Shown here: one piece after another, positions 24,140 to 36,376 of the stretch | How the letters are laid out: the number at the start of each line of letters is the position of its first letter | Numbering within the stretch: position 1 is the first letter of the stretch | Assembly: GCF_026745355.1 (NCBI RefSeq) | Contig: NC_079209.1 | Location: 40,677,678 to 40,741,677 of the forward strand | Origin: Beta vulgaris subsp. vulgaris | Taxonomy: Eukaryota; Streptophyta; Magnoliopsida; Caryophyllales; Amaranthaceae | Length of the DNA: 64,000 bases | Direction of reading: 5' to 3' | Notes under the pieces: model-generated | Database searches by the model: none | What the model saw: the letters and a program-made list of their open reading frames with translations, nothing else | What the model was told of the DNA's origin: nothing | Translations under genes and position numbers: made by a program

Positions 24140-24500
24140 TTAGAGTGTTTACTTTATGTAAACACGCATACAATAAAAAAAAAGAAAATGATATAAGATT
24201 TGATCACCTCACCTCAAGCTTATACTCTAAAGTCTTACCCACCAAACCAAGTAATGTTTGACGTTATATTTATAAAGTAAAATATTAATAAATGAATATT
24301 ATAATTACTCGGGGAATAGTCAGGGTATAAAAACAAGTTCATTATTAAAAGACGTTCTTAAACCAAGATTGGTGCCACATGGCGCTATGCTCTCTCTCTC
24401 TTAGGGTGTTTTTACTGCATATAATCTACATACAATAGAAAAAATTTTAAATTTTGATTGTATCACTTCAAGTTTATATATTATAGTCTTAACTACTAGT

Positions 24501-24675
24501 GGTGGAGCCACTTGGTAACAAGGGGTAGCAAATGCTACCCTTAAAATATTTTGAATGAAAATTTAGTTTAGCTACCAGCAAATTGGTCGCAAAAATAATT
24601 AGCTACCGCCTCAAGCGGTCGCAAATGGTCTTAGCGACCGCTTTTCCAGTTCCTCAATATTGATGACAGTTCCTC
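24501..24675. other. Intergenic repeat-like DNA
   Basis: This stretch contains GCTACC / GCGACCGCTT motifs in both orientations and a direct repeat of CAGTTCCTCAATAT near 24648 and 24667. No coding signal is supported. Confidence 0.4.
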
Positions 24676-24704
24676 AATATATATATACATACATATATAT
24701 ATAT

Positions 24705-24742
<38 letters not shown>

Positions 24743-24760
24743 ATATATATATATACATGT
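24676..24760. repeat. TA/TATATACATG microsatellite
   Basis: This is an imperfect run of TA dinucleotides broken at intervals by ACATG. Open frames on both strands here are strings of Tyr/Ile and are artefacts of the repeat. Confidence 0.9.
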
Positions 24761-24869
24761 ACACCAACACACCATTGTTTTATGTCAATGTTGCCCAGCA
24801 AAGCCTCATCCATCTCTATTGTTGGATAGTCCCTCAACCATCATAGTAGTTAGGGATTTATAATTATAA

Positions 24870-25548
24870 TAAAACTAATACAGTATCAATTCATTTGTAA
24901 AGCTATGCATAAATACATCTCACATATATGTGTAAATAAACCAATCTAATAAGATCTTGATCAAAAGACTATGTTTTCACACATATATCAACAATAATAA
25001 ATATTTGAACAAATGGGAGTGTATGAATAGTGTAAGGATGTAGCAATTTTTTTTTTAAAAAAATTTAAATATGGGGTAAGTTCTATATTTGAGGTGCAAA
25101 TGCAACTCATACATGTATAAGAATTAGAAGCAACCAATTTTTCCTATGAACATATCAAAGTCCACAAACTCGTTATACTCATCATAGTTTTAATAAGCAT
25201 CGAGACTAGCTAACTTCTCAACAAAACAATATAAATAAGCTCATTATTACTAACAAGCAGCAACCAACAAAGCAGAATTATCCGAGAGATGGTACAATTA
25301 CACTTAGTGTAACTTTACACCACTTACACAAATCAGCCAATAAGAAGCCTCCTCTTTATTACTCATTTTTTTATCTAGGAGGGAAATTTACCGCCTAATT
25401 TTATCAAAGTAGAGGGAGTTTTGCCTCCCATTCTCTCTTCATTTCTTTCCCTCCTAAATTTTCATAGATTATAACCCACAATAATTACAAAGGTAGGTTT
25501 ATTTTTTTTTTACATTAATTCTTAAATATTATAATTGATTTTGGTTTT
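24870..25548 (+). repeat. Dispersed direct repeat, copy 1
   Basis: About 670 bp recurs at 40023-40692 in the same orientation, with only scattered substitutions by eye and a 16-base insertion in copy 2. Both copies end in a TC-rich stretch running into AAAGGTAGGTTT, which reads like a 5' leader followed by a splice donor, or the end of an element. It does not start TG or end CA. Copy 1 lies just upstream of the copia remnant. Confidence 0.8.
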
Positions 25549-25699
25549 AGATTTAGTTGTTTCAAAGCATATAAAAAAATACAAGTATTCCTACCATTTG
25601 AACTTCTTTAATTATGTTTCTGCCAAGTTTCCACTACTTTAATTGTATTGGAATATGTATTTGTCTTTTATGCTTCTTGTTCATCATCATCATATTTTC

Positions 25700-28600
25700 C
25701 TACAACATCATCTACGTCGAAATCATGCATGAGAATATAGATTGCAAAAGATGAGCAAGGGTCAAGGCTACAAGAAACAACCCAAACCAACAAGTAAGTG
25801 GAACAAAGGCAAGGAAAAGGTTGTTGCCAATGCTTGTACACAAGGTGAGAAGTTGGCATCACTACAGAACCGTTAGAGCAATTGTTGAGATTGCTCCCTA
25901 TTCCATCCAAAAGTGGAGATGAAGACACAGATGAGAATATGAGATGGACGTAAATTGTGTCAAGCTGGTGGCTTGTAACTCAGCCCAAGCTAAGGGCATT
26001 CATCGAATAATTGACTCAGGGGCAACTCACCACATAACTGGGTGTGTGGAGTTGCTCAATGAAGTGAAGAGATACACAGGGAATTCTTGCACTCACGTGC
26101 CAAATGGAGAGACCGCTCTAGTGTCTCACTAAGGATCAGTAACCTTGAGGAACAGATTAGTTCTCAATGGTGTGATGTTTGCTCCAAAATTCAACACAAC
26201 TTAATCTCTATGAGCAAGCTCACACAACATGAGAATTGCAAGGTTGAGTTTACAGGTGAATATTGTTTTATTCGGGATAAGTCAACCTTGATGGTGAAAG
26301 GGATTGGAAGGAAAGTGAAGGGTGTATATCACCTCATCGATGAATCATTTGGTGAATTGATTGACAAGCTGAGATTGTATGCAGAAAAATGGAGAAAAGA
26401 AGAAGTAGATAAACCACTTAAGATGAGTGGAAACACTCAGTTGAGAGTGCCATCAGAAGTGAACAAAAGCAACAAAAATAAAAATATGACCACTCCATTG
26501 CACTAGAGGTTGGGTCATGCTCTAGTACAGAGAATTCAAAAGCTTACAGAGCTCAAGGGATTTGATGCAAACAAGGCTGAGAAGTGCCTATTCTATCAGT
26601 GACCAAAATGACCAAGAAGCCCTTCAAACTTGGTTAGAATAGGGCAAAGGAAGCATTTGAACTCATACATTTTGATACATGGGGGCCATACAAAGTTCAA
26701 TCAAGAGAAGGGTTAAATATTTCTTGACTTTGGTGGATGATTACAGCAGAACTACGTGGGTTCACATCATGAAAAACAAAGATGAAGCACAACAAGCACT
26801 TGAAAAGTTCATCAATCTAGACAAAACTCAATTTGGGAAAACTTAAAGAAGATGAGATCAGATAATGCAATGGAATTTGAGGACCACTACAGCAAAGCCT
26901 TGTATGACAAATTTGGCATATAAAAAGAAAAATCATGCACTGACACCCCTCAGCAAAATGGGAGAGCAGAAAGGAGACACATAAGCCTTCTAGAGACAAG
27001 GGGAGCTTTGAGGATTCAGAGTGGTGTACCCATCAAATTCTGGGCAGACTGTGTACAAGCAGCAGCTCACATATCCAACAGGCTTCCAACTCAAACACTA
27101 GAAGGAAAAGCTCCATATGAGGTATTATACAACTCAAAGCCTGATTATTCTCAACTTAAATTTTTTGGTTGCTTAGTTGCATTAAACCCTGAAAGAAAAC
27201 ATGATAAATTCAAGGACAACGACATTCCTTGTGTGTTCATTGGGTATCCCTCACAACAAAGGGGATATAAGATATTAAATCTAATAAACAATAGTGTATT
27301 TGTTAGTAGACATGTTATCTTTTATGAGCACATATTCCCTTATAGAGTTTCAAGTCTATTGGTGAAAAGCAGTCACCTTTATCTGTTGTAGATTTTGATG
27401 ATGTAAATGATGACATATAAGAAGAGAACTATAATGAAACTGAAAATTCAGAAGAAAATGAAGTTAGAAATGATGAGTCTGAGACTCGATGAGGATGAAA
27501 ACATGAGGCACAAGAAGTAAGTCAGCCTATAAGGCAATCACCAAGGAAGCACAAAAGGCCCAGTTGGCTAGATGATTATTATACAAGAAGTGCTCAAGTG
27601 ACCTCAAGTGCAAAAGTGATAAAATCACAAAGTAACACTGAAGTCAGCAGTGACTTCGCTTGCTACATGTCTCAAATGTCCACAAAGTAAAGTCAATGAA
27701 TGATGAATTAGAATCTTTAGAATTATGGGAGGCCACTAAATTGCCACCTAACAAAAAGGCTATTGGATGTAAATGGCTATATAGAGTCAAATACAATCCT
27801 GATGGAAGTTTTTGAGAGGTACAAGTCAAGGCTTGTAATATTAGGCAACAAGCAAAGGTATGGTATTGATTATGAGGACACCTTTGCTCCTCTTGCCAAA
27901 CTAGCCACTGTTAGGTTATTCCTAAGTGTGGCAGCTATCAAGCATTTGCATCTTCATCAGATGGATGTGATTCATGGAAATCTTGAGGAAACTGTCTACA
28001 TGAGTATGCCTCCAGGCTATTCAAGCTTGGGATCGAGAATTAAAGTTGGTGGCATTGATGAGTGTGTGAAATCAGACAATAGACAAGTGTGCAAGTTTGC
28101 TTAAATCATTATATGGCCTTAAACAAGATCTAAGGCAATGGTTTGCAAAATTGAAGTGCTAAAAGAGTTTATTTTCAAACAACGGAAATTAGATTACTCC
28201 ATGTTTACAAAAGTAGAAAGTAATTCCTTTATTGCCATATGGGTATATGTTGATGATTTGTTAATTGGTGGCAACAACTTGCAGAAAATTGAAGAAACTA
28301 AGGAGTTCCTGTCTCATAACTTTCACATGAAATATTTAGGGGAGCTTAGATACTTCCTTGGCATAGAAGTTGAAAGAATAAGCAAGGGAATCTTCCTATC
28401 TCAAAAGAAATATCTTGTTGATCTTCAACAGGAGTACAAAATGCAGAACTGCAAAACTGTGAAACTACCTATTGATGCTCATTTGAAGCTTATGCCAGAT
28501 CTTGGAGATGCTCTACCTAATCCCTCTGTCTATCAGCAATTAATAGGGAAGTTGATCTACCTAACACTGATTAGACCTGACATAGCATATTCCATTCATG

Positions 28601-28830
28601 TTCTTAGTCAGTTTATGCATCAACCAATCACAGTTCATTATCAAGCAGCAAAGAGGGTATTGAGGTATCTTTTTGGAACACCAAATCAAGGAATCCTACT
28701 TGCTTCTTCCTTACATGTAAAGCTCAATGCCTATTGTGATAGTGATTGGGCAGGGTGTCCAGTTACAAGAAGGTCAACTTCAGGTTTCTGCATTCTCCTT
28801 GGAAACTCCATAATTCAACGGACGCGTGTA
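25700..28830 (+). pseudogene. Degenerate Ty1/copia gag-pol remnant
   Basis: Domains appear in Ty1/copia order across broken frames: the end of gag; protease IIDSGATHHITG (near 26005); a GAG-pre-integrase-like stretch with LISMSKL (near 26200); integrase core with FDTWGPYK, VDDYSRTTW and PQQNGRAERR (26670-27000); integrase C-terminal segment (27008-27360); reverse transcriptase with [27 protein letters not shown] and catalytic YVDDLL (27700-28260); and RNase H CDSDWAGC (near 28735). Several stops and frameshifts are present, and the 3' end breaks off within RNase H. No LTR pair or polypurine tract was found, so it is a dead fragment. Confidence 0.92.
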
Positions 28831-29337
28831 CGGATATCAATACGCAATAATACAGTATCTATTATCTCTCGATTCTTAATATCTTTCAATTAAACTCCTT
28901 CAAATTTTTAGGGATAATCACTCACTCACTCACCATCGAAGCAAGGAAGCTCACAACGAAATTTTTTGGGAAATTGAGGCTTTCCATTTCTTCTAAGTCA
29001 ATTAAGTCACATTGTTGATGCAAATTTGTTGTCGAATTCCAAAATTTTGCCATGTAGTTATGCTTAGAATTCCGAAATTTGCATATATATTTAGAATTAC
29101 GCATTTGGAAAAGTATGGTTTGTTAATGTGCAAGTAATTTTAAGTTTTGGGGTTACATAGATAAGTTATATCTATGTGTTGCTCTTGATGTTGTTTAAGT
29201 TAAGTAGATAGGGTTCATGTTTTTGGACTTGATTTTTTGAAAAGTAGGGTTTTGTGTGAAATCTGAAGTGCATTCATTTTGTTCCATTGTAGTCCAATTG
29301 GTATATTCAAGTCATTTTTTCCTCTTGGGTATAGATT
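28831..29337. other. Upstream region of the hypothetical gene
   Basis: There is no coding region. It joins the broken end of the copia remnant to the start of the coiled-coil gene and could hold that gene's promoter and 5' UTR. No clear TATA box is assigned. Confidence 0.4.
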
Positions 29338-29919
29338 ATGGTTGAAGACAAGGTTGTTGATGAAAGTGAACTTGGGAGATTGAGAGAAGAATTACAGGGG
29401 TTTATAAAGAGAACAGATTGTGTTGGGAAGGAATTGCAAGATCAAGCGTTAAGCATCAAAAAGCAGCTTGAGGTTTTGAGATCAAAGTATGTTGAATTGT
29501 CAAAGCTTCCTGGGATTGAGGCTGAAATCTCAAAAATGTCAAGGATAGAGATTGAAATATCAAGGATCAGTATTGAAATTTCGAACAAAAACGTTGAAAT
29601 TTCAAATATTAATGCTCATATTTCGAACAAAAAGACTGATATTTCGAAGATTCAACAACAACAAACTGACGACTTTGCTTCTGTTGAAACTAAAATTGGA
29701 GCCATGCGCTCAAAGGTTGGTTCTTTCGAGTTCAAGAAAGTCGTGGAACAAATAGAAGGTTGCATTGATAAGATGAACACAACTTTGGTTCAAGCAAGGG
29801 GAGTTGAAGAAAGGATTGATGATATGCTCAACTCTCTTTTGTCTTTCTCTGTTCAGATGAGTTTTGGCAATAATTTCTTTAGTTTTATTGTTCAATACCA
29901 TTCAACATGCGAAAATTGA
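29338..29919 (+). CDS. Hypothetical coiled-coil protein, N-terminal part
   Basis: I do not recognise this gene. The frame encodes 193 aa, acidic at first, with a long heptad-like coiled coil. Residues about 60-105 carry a run of short repeats built on 'EIS' (GIEAEISKMS, IEIEISRIS, IEISNKN, VEISNIN). The end of the frame becomes hydrophobic and overlaps the next frame, which encodes two membrane segments. The two probably belong to one protein joined by splicing or separated by a frameshift. A 42-bp GT-AG candidate intron (29841-29882) would join the frames but is shorter than usual plant introns. Its role is unknown. Confidence 0.5.
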   Translation: MVEDKVVDESELGRLREELQGFIKRTDCVGKELQDQALSIKKQLEVLRSKYVELSKLPGIEAEISKMSRIEIEISRISIEISNKNVEISNINAHISNKKTDISKIQQQQTDDFASVETKIGAMRSKVGSFEFKKVVEQIEGCIDKMNTTLVQARGVEERIDDMLNSLLSFSVQMSFGNNFFSFIVQYHSTCEN

Positions 29920-30317
29920 CTAATGGTATTTGGATGGCTGCTTTCTTGAGTTTTCTTGGTTTTCCACTATGGATTAATTGGGGGATGCTGGAGAACAATT
30001 TCGTCACACTAGAGTTCCATTCTAAAATTGTTAATGCATTGAGGTCTAAAGCTCATAAGATTATCCAAGTCAACAATCTACAAGACAATAATCTACAGGA
30101 TGGTGATGGAGAGTTGGAGTTGCCAAGTGCAATACAGATTAATGAGATAAGAAGAAAATATGTCACCAAATTTGTTTTGATAATTATGTTTGTTGTGTTT
30201 CAATGCATTGTGGTTTTCGTTGGGTCTCACTTTTTATTTTGTAAGTATTATTATTCAAGTTTTAATAATATGTATTTTGTGATTTTGTTTACTACTTTAT
30301 TTTCTAATTGCAACTGA
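29883..30317 (+). CDS. Hypothetical two-span membrane segment, C-terminal part
   Basis: This is an open frame from just after the candidate acceptor, with an internal Met at 29907. It encodes a hydrophobic span (GIWMAAFLSFLGFPLWI), a polar loop of about 75 residues, and a second span (FVLIIMFVVFQCIVVFVG). It overlaps the end of the preceding coiled-coil frame by 37 bases in another frame. It is likely the membrane-anchoring end of the same product. No family was recognised. The coding end is uncertain because a splice donor (TTTTGTAAGTATT near 30240) could end the exon before the stop. Confidence 0.4.
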   Translation, partial: FYCSIPFNMRKLTNGIWMAAFLSFLGFPLWINWGMLENNFVTLEFHSKIVNALRSKAHKIIQVNNLQDNNLQDGDGELELPSAIQINEIRRKYVTKFVLIIMFVVFQCIVVFVGSHFLFCKYYYSSFNNMYFVILFTTLFSNCN

Positions 30318-30333
30318 TTAATTTATCTATTTA

Positions 30334-32693
30334 ATGATAGGTGGGAAATCACTTTCTTCTGGGCCCCTATTGTTTATTTCAGGTTTGATTCTTGAATTCC
30401 TTTCTCTCAATTGTCATGCATCTCTTAATAGGAAATCTCTTGTTTGTTGTTCACTACTCACTTTTATATTATCGCATTACTTCTCAATACAAGTATGTTG
30501 CTTGCTTTTCTTTTTTTGAGCATTTATAAGCATTAGAGGGGGCTTGCTTCCTTGCACTACATGAGCGGGAGATAGTATGTATCAATTTTTAGTTCTTGGA
30601 ATCTGCACTAGAAGTTTTCATAGAGTCAAAGTGAAATCAATATGGTTGGAGTAGTAAGTAGGCCATATTTCTTTTTTTAAAAAAATTCCCTTCTCTTCTT
30701 CCTTGTTCTTTGGGTTTTTATTTTACTTTGAGCCATAAGCAGTTGTGATTTAAGGTCTCTTTTTTTATCATTACTTTATGTAGTTTTGTTGACTAGATGA
30801 CTACTTCAGTCTTTCTTCTAGAGAGGTTATTACCTTGACATTAAAGTACTTATATATGTTAGCATATTGACTTAAAGGACCCCAGAAAGTTTTTGCAATT
30901 AATCAATAATTTAGACATAGCACAAGCATCTATGTAAAACAAGCTGAGTGCATGCAAGATATTGGTTCAAAGAATCCTATCTCCCAAACACTTAAGGGGA
31001 ACTATTGTTGCATATACTGCAAACTATTTGCACTGGCCCTGAGGGAGGGAGGGAAGGCGAGCATAGCATCCACCCCGGGCCTGGCGGGATTCTTTTTAGG
31101 CCTTTTAGAACTGTGAGACACGAGACATGTTAGTAACAGCTGCCAATGAGAATAAGGTGTATTTTTTTTTTAGAACGACTCTAGTAGTTGTAGCCAATAG
31201 CCACTGATTTAATATGTCAACCGGCAAATCAACATTATATTAATCTTAAATTCCACTGCTCACTTCGTTTGCACGTTTGATCTTCTTTAAAGTAGTATAA
31301 GGCACAATACTCAACCCAAAAAGTTGCCAGGGAAGCCTTTTGCACCGTGACCAATTTGTTTGACTAATTATTCAATAAAAGTTATTGAGCATATATGTAT
31401 TTATGTATAATGTTGTCTTTATCATCATTGGACCTTTTCTTCATTACTTAAGCAAGTATATCTTATATTTTCAAAAGTCAAATATGGATTCGAAGATGAT
31501 TTTTTTGTAAAATTAAGCTTTGTACATTAATATATTTCTATGTATCACCACTTTATCAATATGGTATTGTGAATTTTTAATCGTTGTTTTCTTTTCTTAT
31601 GGGGATTTTAAACTTGTATATTATTTGGTAAATTTTGTATTACAAATTTTGTGTTGCATATTTCCCTTTAATATCTCGTATGTTAGGCATCTATTATATG
31701 TTAGGCGAACTTGTGTTTTGGGCTAACTTTAGGTGTGATTTTTAAATGCCTTGCTCTCTAAAATTTCTTACATATTCACTATTCTAAGTCTCTTTTCTAC
31801 TTATCATGGTTCAATCTTCAAAATAGATATCTAAGTATCTGAAGCCGTAATGTGTGTTCTTCATTTATACCTTCAAATTAGATGTTTTTTTTAACCTTAT
31901 ATATCATCATTTAATACTTTTAACAGATTCCTCTACATGTCAAGGTTGTTTAAATATGGTTTCCTTTCGTCCCCTGACCATTATAAAGGCTCGATATCTT
32001 GACTAGGTTATGATTTATCATATTCAAAGAAAACGACTAATTATTCAAAGTTATCATTTTTTCCCTTCAGTAGTGTTCTCATTGTCAGAGTCTTAAGTGA
32101 ATCATGTATACATCATCTTTGTTATGTTTAGTTTCATGTCTGATTACAACGTCATTTGTTTGATTACTTAATTCCAAAAATATATTGAACACCCCATCTA
32201 AATCATGCCCATACCTAAAAATAAGCCTATAAAGTTAATCACTTTCTACTCATTTCCATGTAATCAGGAAAATTGATCAATAAACTGCATTTAACTACTA
32301 AAAAGAAATTGCTCGTCACATAAGCTTCTCTATTAGCATAAACGAATACTTTGTTCTGGTTGTGTAACCTCTGACAGTAGTACCTATGTTTAGTTTGTGA
32401 ATTAAGTATCTTGGCATCCTGGATATTATTTTTTTGTTGGGGTTAATGCAAGTGACAATGATCTTTTTTTAGAGTTTCTTTGCTCAGACGAAAATCTTAA
32501 AAAAAAAACACTCTGAATAGTTGGAGAGGAGGAAAAGAAGTATATATAACTAACACGTTCCATATCTTAAAAACAATGTAATTTGATTACATTTCTTGTT
32601 AGTGTTGCTTGTAATCTATTTGAATTTCTTTTCTTCCTTTTAATTGTAATAATGACATTCAGGTTTCTGTAACTTTGCTATTATGACAGTGAA
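30334..32693. other. Intergenic or 3' noncoding DNA, no gene supported
   Basis: This is AT-rich sequence with T-runs and no recognisable domain in any frame. A G/C-rich island near 31036-31100 (CTGGCCCTGAGGGAGGGAGG, then CCCGGGCCTGGCGGGATT) stands out but matches no feature I know. Some of the first ~200 bp could be 3' UTR of the preceding gene. Confidence 0.5.
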
Positions 32694-32702
32694 TATTTTT
32701 TT
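32694..32702. other. 9-bp target-site duplication, left
   Basis: TATTTTTTT lies directly before the left TIR and is repeated exactly at 37171-37179 after the right TIR. Nine bases is the Mutator target length. Confidence 0.9.
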
Positions 32703-33016
32703 GGAAAAATTACTTGGAACAGTACAAACTATGGCCGATTTTTTTAAACAGTACCAACTATATTTTATCCATAAACAGTACTAACTTTGGGCCTATTTTT
32801 TATCGCGTAGGACCAATGACTTGAAACTGGTTAAATAAGTTAACACCCACTTATTTCCCTCATATTTCCCTCCAAACCCATTAATGACCTGTAAATCATC
32901 CAACCACTATCCTCAGACATTAACTTAAGCAAACCAAAATTAAACCCCAAATTAACCTAAACGAAGCAGAAAAATTTGAAGTTGCTTGCGATTGAGCGTA
33001 TTCGAAGTGGATTTCA

Positions 33017-36000
33017 ATGGCAGCAAGGTATGTATCTTATTCTTTTTTAGGTGCAAATTGGTTGAAGATGAGTTTTTTTGTGTGTTTGATTTGTGTGTTT
33101 GATAAGACAAATTTTTTCGAAATTAGGGTTAAAGATGAGTTTTTTTTGTGTTTGATGAGGATTATTACCACTAATTGTGTTCTATTACTTGTAATTTTAG
33201 TGATGACCCATTCGTCAATTGGGCTACTCTGCGTTTTTGGCATGGGGGTAATTTTAAGGAAGTTAATAATCGTCTGAAGTATGTGGGGGGGACAGGGCAA
33301 AACAAAAAGAATTGATTTGGATGAATTGAGTTGGTTTACACTGAAAGAGATGGTTCAAGAATGTGGGGGGTATAATGACATTTCTGAGAGTATTTGATGC
33401 CTAACTGTAGTTTAGATGATGGTTTGAAGAAGGTTTATAATGATGATGAATGTCTTGAGATGGGTAAACTGTTAATGAAGAGTAGGAGTTTGGACTTGTA
33501 TGTGGTTCATGGGGTTGATACTCCCAATGTGTTGCACAAACTGCCAGAGGTGATTTTTGATGGGCATTATGTACCTGTGCCCAAAAGTCCAAAGAAACTC
33601 ATTCCAAGAAGGTAACCAAAGAATATACTTATAGACAAACCTTCAGAGAGTTTGAGTGTGGTCCAAATAATCCAAGAGGTTGAGGTGACCCCACCAAAAC
33701 AGGTCAAACAGTCAACAAAATAAAAAGTGACCCCCCACTAAGATCTAGCACTAGGTTTGATAAATCATGCACCAATCCTCATACTATTGTAATCTCAACA
33801 ACAACATAACCACCCAACCCACATGATAAGGGAAAAACCCTAGCACCTGAAATAGAAGAAAGCTCTTCAAAAGCACCCAAAGAAAACTGTCAACCTTCAG
33901 AAACACTACCTGAAGATTATCATTATGAATTCTATGATGACAGACCTGAGTCACCTATACCATATGCTGAGTTGTTAGGTGTCAGTCAGACAATAGTAAC
34001 TTAGATCCAGGTTATGCTCCAGATGAGTCAACTGATAGTAGTGAGTCTGATGGGGATGGGTTTGTGGTAGATGAAGAATTGATTGAGGGGGAGCAAAGTG
34101 AGAGGGAGGTCATTGTGGAAAACATTGAGCAAGCTGATTCTAATGATGATGAGCTAAGGGAGGCAAGGCAAAGGGTGAAGTTGAGGAATGCTGAGCTGAT
34201 TAACATAGCTGAGAAATTGAGGAGGCAAATTGATGAAGGTACTTTTGCGTCTGTTAAACCAACTGATGGGACTGAAGGGAGGAGTGATAGCAGTAGAAGA
34301 GAGGGTGATGAAGCAGTAAGTGAATATGAAGATAGTGATGATGGTATTCATACCCCTACTGAAAGTGATGATGAAGGTAGGACGAGTAGGAGATCTCAAT
34401 TAGTGGGTGAGGGTACTGATTGGAGCACTTTTACTTGGAGGGTAGGTCAGAGATTCAGAAGTAGAGAAGCGTTCAGAGATGCTGTTGTGGGCTGTAGTTG
34501 AGGGTGAGAACAGTGAAAGTTGGGAGTGGTTCATGCAGAACATGCAAAAGTGTTCGGAGCTTGGAGCTGGGGCTGGCCTAACTGTCATCTCAGATGAGAA
34601 CCCTGTAAGTGCAAATCCATTTGTGCATGATCTTTGCTACTTTTTAATTTGAGAAGACCTAATATATTACTTGTATTTTGCAGGCACTGATGACATCAGT
34701 TGCTAGTGTGCTGCCTATTTCAGAGCACAGACACTGTGCTAGACATATTTTTGCACACTGGCACAAAGCTTTTAGAGGAGATGATTTCAAGCTGAAATTT
34801 TAGACAGCAGCTAAAAGCTACTCAATGGCAGATTATGAAGAAGCAATGGATAATTTGGGTATGGATAACACAACAGCAGTAGAAGCATTCAAAGGGTATG
34901 ATCCAACTCTTTTCTGTAGAGCCTTCCTTAAGTGTGACACAGAAGTGGATGTTATTGTGAACAACATAGCTGAAACCTTTAATGGTTACATAATAAACTC
35001 TAGGACAAAACACATTATATATATGTTGGAAGAGATTAGATCAAATTTTATGCAAAGACTAGTTGTGAAAAGGTTGGAAATGGAAAAAAAGAACCAAGTG
35101 ATTTGTCCTAGGGTGCAAGCTAAGTTAGAACAAGAGAAGTCAAAGGCTGCCATGTGTGATTGTTTCCCTTCAACCATGACAAAATTCCAAGTTAACTACT
35201 ACTTGGACACGTTAGCTGTTGATTTAGAGAGTAGGAGTTGTACATGCGGAAAATGGGACCTCACTGGTGTGCCTTGCTGCCATGCCATTGCTTGCATTTA
35301 CTTTTGCAAGATGGAGGCATATGACTTTGTGCATGAGTGCTTTAGAAAAAACACCTACCTTAAATCCTACACAGTCTGCATTCCTCCTATCCAAGGTGAA
35401 AGGCACTGGCCTAAAGTCACCATGCCACTTGACCCACCCCCAATCAAGGTTGGCCCAGGTAGACCAAGGAAGAACAGGATTAAAGATCCTTTTGAGAATC
35501 CAAAAAAACCTCGCAAGCTGACCAAACATGGAGTTCAGATGAGTTGCTCTAGGTGTAAGTCAACCACCCACAATGTAAGAAGATGCAAAGTAGTACCTAC
35601 AACTGAAAGGGTACAACAGCCTCCACAAAAGAAAAGGAAAACAACCCAAACATCACAACCTCTATCAACACAGGCCTCAACATCAACAGCAGTCCATCAT
35701 GAGGCTACAGCTCAACCAACCAGAACTGGTAGGGGAGGAAGGGTGATCAGAGGGGGTCTAGGTGCTAGAGGAGGAAGCAGAGGAGGAAAGGGACAAGGTG
35801 GAGGAAGGGGACAAAGTGGTACAGGAGCTGTTGTAGCTGGAGGACAAGGAAGGGGGAGGGGAAGACCAAAGAAGCTGCCTCAAGGGTTCGGATTGCTAGT
35901 TGGTGATGATGGCAGCACTTATGTGAATGTAAGTGCCTTGTAATTTTTTAATTCTGAATCTTAACTTATTTTGTTCAATTCTAACTTACTTTGCTTAATT

Positions 36001-36104
36001 CGCAGCCAACATCTAGAAGAGGAAGACCAAGGAAAGTGCAACAAGATGTAGCCTCAACTTCTGGATGCCCTATTGGAAGTCAATCATCAACAGCAAACAC
36101 CTAG
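33017..36104 (+). pseudogene. MULE transposase (mudrA-like), internally deleted
   Basis: Exon 1 is MAAS (33017-33027), spliced to an exon near 33202 encoding DDPFVNWATLRFWHGGNF, a typical MULE N-terminus. Two frameshifts follow near 33310 and 33390, with further stops near 33613-33730. An acidic stretch leads to DWSTFTWRVGQRFRSREAFRDA, the start of the MuDR DNA-binding region. At about 34487 this jumps straight to the late catalytic core (AVVEGENSESWEWFMQ), so most of the DDE domain with the first Asp is missing. Downstream parts are good: the SWIM zinc finger SCTCGKWDLTGVPCCHA (near 35240), the zinc knuckle CSRCKSTTHNVRRC (near 35550), a Gly/Arg-rich tail and a last exon (36006-36104). Another stop at 34801 splits the core. 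Confidence 0.93.
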
Positions 36105-36376
36105 ATCTAAGTAGATCTTAGTCAATATGTGATACATTCATTGCTGTTTTTTTGCTACTTAAAGTTGATGTATTTTGGATGATATATGGTTGTCTATGTA
36201 AAACATTTGCTTGATGTAATGTTATTTTGTGCCATGGGAAAAGTATTTGCAAAGAAAAATTTGTGCATTTGATTCTTTCATTGTGGACAACACATGGTAC
36301 ATCTTAGTAATAAATAAAGCATGCGCAATACAAGTACAACTACTAAATAACATCCTAAACTGCAGCACATCTAAAT

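Larger units (their letters stand above)
23288..24500 (+). repeat. Three tandem copies of a Helitron-like unit
   Basis: Unit starts near 23288 and 23755 share TCTATACTAATATAT; a third, more diverged unit starts near 24338. The shared order is TCTATACTAATATAT, then GTTCCTAAGTAAG-like, CCACATGGC, AAGATTTGA, then a CTAAAGT(T/C)TTA segment near the unit end. Copy 1 is split by a Stowaway-like MITE and copy 2 by a Harbinger MITE. Removing these leaves units of about 190-240 bp. The TCTATACT start recalls Helitron 5' ends, but I did not find a CTRR terminus. Confidence 0.55.

Noticed and set aside
24631..24863. Tyr/Ile-rich open frames on both strands
   Set aside because: They come from the TA/ACATG microsatellite. 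The same applies at 54.1-54.3 kb and 61.3-61.5 kb.
34012..34588. Minus-strand Ser/Thr-rich frames
   Set aside because: They are antisense to the acidic region of the MULE transposase, which accounts for the base composition.
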